From positions 1 through 6,834 of the forward strand of contig DQOE01000011.1 in assembly GCA_015658765.1 (NCBI GenBank): a stretch of 6,834 nt of DNA, written 5' to 3'. Positions within the stretch are counted from its first letter, which is position 1. Every line of letters begins with the position of its first letter. Below are positions 4,801 through 6,834 of the stretch, in pieces. Position numbers and translations under genes: made by a program. The stretch is from Verrucomicrobiota bacterium. Its GTDB lineage: Bacteria; Verrucomicrobiota; Verrucomicrobiia; Limisphaerales; UBA1096. The notes below the pieces were generated by a model, which saw only the letters and a list, made by a program, of their open reading frames with translations, was not told where the DNA came from and did no database searches.

Positions 4801-6555
4801 GAGGAACCTTGGCTGGCGATGGTGCGGGCCGGCTTGTGGAAGCCGGACGGCCGCGAACACCAACTTGAGTTTGCGCTCAAGTCGATCGCTGCCGACAAGG
4901 CCAGCGAGGTGCTCGGCGTGTTTCTAAAAGGCAAAACCATCCCCGAGGACGGCTCGTGGATCGAGATCATCGGCCGCGCCGGGACGACGACCGAGTTGAA
5001 GCAACTCCACGCCCAGCTCATCGCCGATTCGTTGTCCGCAAATGGACAGGCGCGCGCACTGAACGCGCTCAACCACGCATCGCGTTTGCGCAATCTGCGC
5101 CCCGGCGCGTCGAGCGAAAGCATCGCCAACTATTTCGCCAGCGACGACCAGGTGGTGCAAGTGGCAGCGCTTGGCTTGGCGGGAACGTGGAAGAGGCTTG
5201 GCCCCAAGTTCGCTGAATTGACCAGGCTGGCCGGTGGCGGGAAAACCGCCACGCCGGTGCGTCAGGCGGCGGTCAACGCCATCCGCGAAATCGGTGGCAC
5301 CGGGGCTGTGCAGGCGCTCAAGCCGCTTGGCCAAGCGAAACGCAATCCCGAGGCGCGCCACATGGCGATCGCCGCCTTGGCCATTTTGGACATCAACCAA
5401 GCCGCACCGATGGCAGTTGAGGCGCTTGACGACACCAAAAACGAGCAGTCGGCGCTCGAGCTTTGGCGCGCTTTGCTTGGCGTGAAAAATGCCGAGAGCG
5501 CCTTGGCCAAGGCATTGCCCGGGAAAGGCTTCTCCAAGGTGGCCGCCAAGGCGGGGCTGCGTGCGATCCGGGAGGGTGGGCGCAATTTGCAGACGTTGGC
5601 GCTGGCGCTGCCGCGCAGTGCCGGGCTGAAGGATGAGGAGATCACCCTGTCGAGGAGCGAAATTCGCGCGCTGACCCGGGCAGTCGAGAAGACCGGCGAC
5701 GCGGTCCGGGGCGAGTTGGTTTACCGCAAACTCGAACTCGGCTGCGTGGGCTGCCACGCCATCGGTGGCGCGGGCGGCAAAGTCGGCCCGGACTTGACCT
5801 CCATCGGCGCGAGCGCTCCACTCGATTACCTCGTCGAGTCGCTTTACTACCCGAACCGAAAAATCAAGGAGGGCTACCACTCGCTCGTTGTCGAGACGAG
5901 GGACAACCAGGTTTTGTTTGGCATGCTCGAGCGCGAGGATGACACGCAGTTGATCCTTCGCAACGTCGCCAACAAGTCAACTGCCATCGCCAAGGCGAAT
6001 ATCCGCAAGCGCACGCAGGGCAACTCGCTGATGCCGTCCGGGCTGATCGACCGTTTGGATCGGCAGGACCAAATCGACCTGTTCAGTTTCATGAGCCGCC
6101 TCGGCAAGTCCGGCGCGTTTGACGCCTCGAAGGGCAACGTCGCCCGCGTGTGGCGGTTGCGCGCGGCGAACCATCGCGACCAGCAGTTTGGCGACGATCG
6201 GATCGCGGATGGGGGCATCAATCGCAAACGCTGGCTGGCGGTGAACTCGCTCGTCGATGGCCGCCTGACCGAGGACATGCTGAAAAAAGGCACCAACGCC
6301 GGCCAATGGATCGGGGTGATTGCCGTGTACGCGGGGACGGAATTTGAAGTAGCGCAAGCCGGCGAAGTGACGTTGCAACTTGACGGCGCTGACGGCGCCA
6401 AGGTCTGGATCGACGGTCGAGTGGTGAAAACCGCCGGTGAGATCAAAACCAACTTGGCCGCAGGCAAACACTCACTGGTGTTGCGCTTCGATCCCAAGGC
6501 GTTGCCCAAGTCCGTCAAGGCATCAACCTCGCAGGGCACCTTCCTCGTTGACTGA
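1759..6555 (+). CDS. PVC-type multidomain protein: SGNH-like region, dehydrogenase-like beta-propeller, HEAT-like repeats, CxxCH haem domain
   Basis: A 1598-residue exported protein of the PVC-type haem-binding family (TIGR02604 membrane-bound dehydrogenase-like domain joined to TIGR02603 haem-binding domain, recognised by motif). Order: signal peptide 1-21; Pro/Lys-rich linker about 22-80; degenerate SGNH region about 82-475; six-bladed-type propeller about 505-846; helical HEAT-like repeats about 855-1285; mono-haem cytochrome c domain about 1312-1449 with C1329-x-x-C1332-H1333 and likely axial M1425; C-terminal beta-rich domain about 1461-1598. The likely role is periplasmic or cell-surface oxidation of a sugar-like substrate, with electrons leaving through the haem. 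The substrate and any propeller cofactor (PQQ or other) are unknown. The start at 1759 gives a proper signal peptide; no Shine-Dalgarno sequence precedes it. It follows the SGNH hydrolase gene by 23 bases and precedes ribH by 3. Frame and codon use look uniform throughout, with no sign of frameshift. The family call is firm; the biochemical activity is inferred. Confidence 0.92.
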   Translation: MKPSRSILFACAIAVTGQALGQAPKPPQPKKQNVSKPVRLTAPAPKPKPKQTSQPVPLAGTAAKPKSPPKPALKVFRPKSEKLGFIGGDRVMLIGDGLIEQMQKHGYLESRLTAGNSGKKLYFRNIGWSGDTPAGIARDGLGTLQAGHEPANEGWIQLKKQIANIKPTVAVIGYGMASSLDGSSLDKFKSDYLRLVEHIKSSAGKKNPLRLVFMSPIAHENLGGKLPDGKVHNSNLEKYREVIGDLARENDAWFVDLYRYLRTSGADTTTHMTTDGIHLNDYGYWVLAGVAEYSFSLTSSNFRFGVLPAGTERQGGYGIKLSDIKITDDRMTLSGQLDALPPYYSHPQKDTALMQRTAIGRIQFMGLPGGSFTLAADGIEIHTADVKEWARGAFIDGGPDVDQVESLRSLIVEKNELYFHRSRPQNQAYLWGFRRHEQGNNYQEVARFEPLIQQKEQAIFELSKTVSRKFQLLPTAEWEKTKPSEDAKKPEPVAEAKPYKPQPLPEFDLGDGLEINLFAQNPLLAKPIQMNFDARGRLWVASSEAYPQILPGEMAADKVLVLEDTDNDGQADKSTVFADNLLIPTGIEPGDGGVYVAQSTELLHLRDTNGDGKADKTRVVMSGFGTEDTHHILHTLRWGFDGRLYFNQSIYIRTHMETPHEVLRLESGGVWRLRPETLKAEIFLRGFCNPWGHHYDAFGQSFVTDGAGGQGLSYGVPGAMYFTYARAPKLLDSVSPGRYPKFCGLEIVRSAHFPDDWQGDAITCDFRAHRIVRFKISDKDSSYVTQEMPDVLRSGSVDFRPIDIKFGPDGALYIADWSNPIIQHGEVDFRDERRDHVHGRIWRVTVKERPLVKKTDFTRLDNSALLAMLTSPNGFDREKARRVLKERGTGKVLSDLEKWAAAQTDEQAQLEALWIYQGLDLVDDALLDKLLEAKDGRVRTAAVQVLDEWADRITDAESRLTKRIADEHPRPRLAALRAITRKPTQKSVSAALGVLDKPTDKHLDYAAWLSMREIEEPWLAMVRAGLWKPDGREHQLEFALKSIAADKASEVLGVFLKGKTIPEDGSWIEIIGRAGTTTELKQLHAQLIADSLSANGQARALNALNHASRLRNLRPGASSESIANYFASDDQVVQVAALGLAGTWKRLGPKFAELTRLAGGGKTATPVRQAAVNAIREIGGTGAVQALKPLGQAKRNPEARHMAIAALAILDINQAAPMAVEALDDTKNEQSALELWRALLGVKNAESALAKALPGKGFSKVAAKAGLRAIREGGRNLQTLALALPRSAGLKDEEITLSRSEIRALTRAVEKTGDAVRGELVYRKLELGCVGCHAIGGAGGKVGPDLTSIGASAPLDYLVESLYYPNRKIKEGYHSLVVETRDNQVLFGMLEREDDTQLILRNVANKSTAIAKANIRKRTQGNSLMPSGLIDRLDRQDQIDLFSFMSRLGKSGAFDASKGNVARVWRLRAANHRDQQFGDDRIADGGINRKRWLAVNSLVDGRLTEDMLKKGTNAGQWIGVIAVYAGTEFEVAQAGEVTLQLDGADGAKVWIDGRVVKTAGEIKTNLAAGKHSLVLRFDPKALPKSVKASTSQGTFLVD
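1807..1828. repeat. Two overlapping perfect 16-bp palindromes
   Basis: Bases 1807-1822 (GGCCAAGCGCTTGGCC) and 1813-1828 (GCGCTTGGCCAAGCGC) are each perfect palindromes and overlap by ten bases. They lie in the signal-peptide coding segment (residues QALGQA). The 14-base core CGCTTGGCCAAGCG recurs at 5324-5337. Confidence 0.8.
1822..1998 (+). other. Proline/lysine-rich linker after the signal peptide
   Basis: Residues about 22-80 are dominated by Pro, Lys, Ala and Gln with repeated PKP/KPK units (for example PAPKPKPKQ), encoded by recurring CCCAAGCC-type stretches. It should be unfolded and positively charged. It may space the enzyme away from the membrane or bind anionic cell-wall material (inference). 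Confidence 0.75.
2002..3183 (+). other. Degenerate SGNH-hydrolase-like region of the haem/propeller protein
   Basis: Residues about 82-475. The SGNH fold is indicated by block I (VMLIGDGLIE), block II (FRNIGWSGDT, residues 123-132), block III (VAVIGYGMASS) and block V (D275-G-I-H278). The nucleophile position is G97 instead of Ser, and the block III Asn position appears to be A177, where active homologues have a G-x-N motif. The Asp/His pair is kept. Residues about 300-475 include the PVC-typical segments LIVEKNELYFHRSRPQN and YLWGFRRHEQGNN, followed by a charged helix. Hydrolysis is unlikely; a binding or structural role is more probable. Confidence 0.75.
3271..4296 (+). other. Glucose/sorbosone-dehydrogenase-like beta-propeller (TIGR02604-type)
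   Basis: Residues about 505-846. It opens with FDLGDGLEINLFAQNPLLAKP and RGRLWVASSEAYP. It contains two Asp-rich, calcium-binding-like loops (residues 564-572 and 607-615). The segments HHILHTLRWGFDGRLYFNQS, GFCNPWGHHYDAFG, RAHRIVRF and FGPDGALYIADWSNP follow, ending with RRDHVHGRIWRV. These are the conserved segments of the PVC membrane-bound dehydrogenase-like family. Related propellers bind PQQ and oxidise sugars; whether this one does cannot be told from sequence alone. Confidence 0.85.
3448..3603 (+). other. Two calcium-loop-like motifs in the propeller
   Basis: D564-T-D-N-D-G-Q-A-D572 and D607-T-N-G-D-G-K-A-D615 match the DxDxDG-type calcium loop, 43 residues apart and each followed by lysine and a beta strand. 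Equivalent loops occur in this family and in thrombospondin type 3/dockerin-like repeats. Metal binding is inferred from the pattern. Confidence 0.65.
4321..5613 (+). other. HEAT-like helical repeat region
   Basis: Residues about 855-1285 form a run of paired amphipathic helices. Recurring units resemble HEAT repeats, such as DGRVRTAAVQVLDEWAD, HPRPRLAALRAITR, TPVRQAAVNAIREIGG and NPEARHMAIAALAILD. The later units have the proline/arginine-x-x-A-A pattern of PBS-lyase HEAT repeats. Between them the region is divergent. It probably forms a curved scaffold linking the propeller to the haem domain or binding partner proteins. Confidence 0.7.
5324..5337. repeat. Second copy of the 14-bp palindrome CGCTTGGCCAAGCG
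   Basis: Identical to bases 1814-1827. Both copies encode Leu-Gly-Gln-Ala in the same frame, so a shared codon choice may explain them. A related perfect palindrome, GCCTTGGCCAAGGC, sits at 5500-5513. Confidence 0.75.
5692..6105 (+). other. PVC-type cytochrome c haem-binding domain (TIGR02603-type)
   Basis: Residues about 1312-1449. GDAVRGELVYRKLELGC leads into the haem attachment motif CVGCH (bases 5743-5757). KVGPDLTSIG and YLVESLYYPNRKIKEGY follow, then a beta insertion and NSLMPSGL, with M1425 as the probable sixth haem ligand. The end is QIDLFSFMSRLG. This is a complete mono-haem domain and should be matured in the periplasm. Confidence 0.9.
6139..6552 (+). other. C-terminal beta-rich domain of unknown function
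   Basis: Residues about 1461-1598, after the haem domain. The first part (VWRLRAANHRDQQF, then NSLVDGRL) is not recognised. The last part (VTLQLDGADGAKVWIDGR, then LAAGKHSLVLRFD) resembles the edge of PA14-like or carbohydrate-binding beta-sandwich domains, in which a displayed -WIDG- strand and a -GxHxLxLR- strand are common. A ligand-binding role is inferred, not shown. Confidence 0.5.
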
Positions 6556-6558
6556 TCC

Positions 6559-6834
6559 ATGCTGAAAAAAGCATCCAAAACCATGGCGAGTGGTGCGGCC
6601 GGAACACGAGTCGCCATTGTCGCCTCACGCTACAATGCCCGTTACGTCAACTCGATGCTGCGCGCCGCCAAGGCGGAACTGGCCAAGGCCAAGGTCGCGG
6701 CGGAAGTCGTGCGAGTGCCGGGCGCGTTTGAGATACCGGCGGTGGCGTCGGCCCTGGCCAGGCGCCTGACCAACCCGATCGATGCGATCCTCTGCCTCGG
6801 CGTCATCCTTCGCGGCGAAACCACGCACGCCGAG
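6559..6834 (+). CDS. ribH: 6,7-dimethyl-8-ribityllumazine synthase (3' end cut by window edge)
   Basis: Cytoplasmic riboflavin-pathway enzyme. It condenses 5-amino-6-ribitylaminouracil with 3,4-dihydroxy-2-butanone 4-phosphate to give lumazine, and usually assembles as a pentamer or 60-mer shell. The open frame runs from the ATG at 6559 to the last base (92 codons); the family is about 150-160 residues. Visible motifs are VAIVASRYN (Y25/N26 at the pyrimidine-binding site, where Phe or Trp is more usual), VRVPGAFEIP (residues 51-60) and the signature CLGVILRGETTHAE with catalytic H90. It begins 3 bases after the haem-protein stop codon, so translational coupling is likely. The start could instead be M9 (ATG at 6583), because the first residues (MLKKASKT) lie outside the conserved fold. 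No Shine-Dalgarno sequence precedes either start. Identification is secure. Confidence 0.95.
   Translation, partial: MLKKASKTMASGAAGTRVAIVASRYNARYVNSMLRAAKAELAKAKVAAEVVRVPGAFEIPAVASALARRLTNPIDAILCLGVILRGETTHAE

Noticed and set aside
3751..4863. 370-codon minus-strand open frame inside the haem-protein gene
   Set aside because: It is antisense to the propeller and HEAT-like coding region, which is clearly real. Long antisense frames are common in GC-rich genes, and the product shows no recognisable motifs.
4924..5880. 318-codon minus-strand open frame
   Set aside because: It is an antisense shadow of the HEAT-like and haem-domain region, with no motif, signal or start context of its own.
1..6834. 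Mobile elements, CRISPR arrays, tRNA or rRNA genes, defence or toxin-antitoxin systems
   Set aside because: I saw no transposase or integrase motif, spaced direct repeat array, tRNA-like cloverleaf or rRNA segment. The four coding regions account for nearly every base.

Overview
The window looks like chromosomal DNA from a GC-rich (roughly 60% by eye) Gram-negative member of the PVC group, most likely Verrucomicrobiota. The main evidence is a 1598-residue exported protein. It combines a degenerate SGNH-hydrolase region, a PVC-type sugar-dehydrogenase-like beta-propeller, HEAT-like repeats and a PVC-type CxxCH haem-binding domain, an architecture essentially confined to Planctomycetota and Verrucomicrobiota. 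The genus cannot be read from the sequence.

Layout. Positions 1-927 (minus strand) hold galE, encoding UDP-glucose 4-epimerase, cut off at its 3' end by the window edge. A 112-base divergent intergenic region (928-1039) holds a candidate promoter for the plus-strand genes and two competing hairpins. Positions 1040-1735 (plus) encode a small exported, probably lipid-anchored SGNH/GDSL hydrolase with a complete set of catalytic motifs. After 23 bases comes the giant haem/propeller protein (1759-6555). Only 3 bases further is ribH (lumazine synthase, from 6559), cut off by the right edge just after its catalytic histidine. There is no other gene-sized space; coding density is very high.

How the genes may work together. 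The hydrolase and the giant protein are both predicted to act outside the cytoplasm and are tightly spaced on one strand, so they are probably co-transcribed. A plausible reading (inference) is that the hydrolase removes ester groups such as acetyl from a carbohydrate, and the propeller/cytochrome protein oxidises the released sugar and passes electrons through its single c-type haem. The giant protein's own SGNH region has lost the nucleophile serine and the block III asparagine, so it probably binds rather than cleaves. galE and ribH are housekeeping genes with no obvious functional tie, although ribH makes a flavin precursor.

The most notable points are the modular fusion protein, the contrast between intact and degenerate SGNH copies side by side, and the lack of Shine-Dalgarno sequences in front of all four genes. 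I did not find a mobile element, CRISPR array, RNA gene or defence system. The window is best described as housekeeping genes flanking a lineage-specific extracytoplasmic redox protein, not as a clearly new system.
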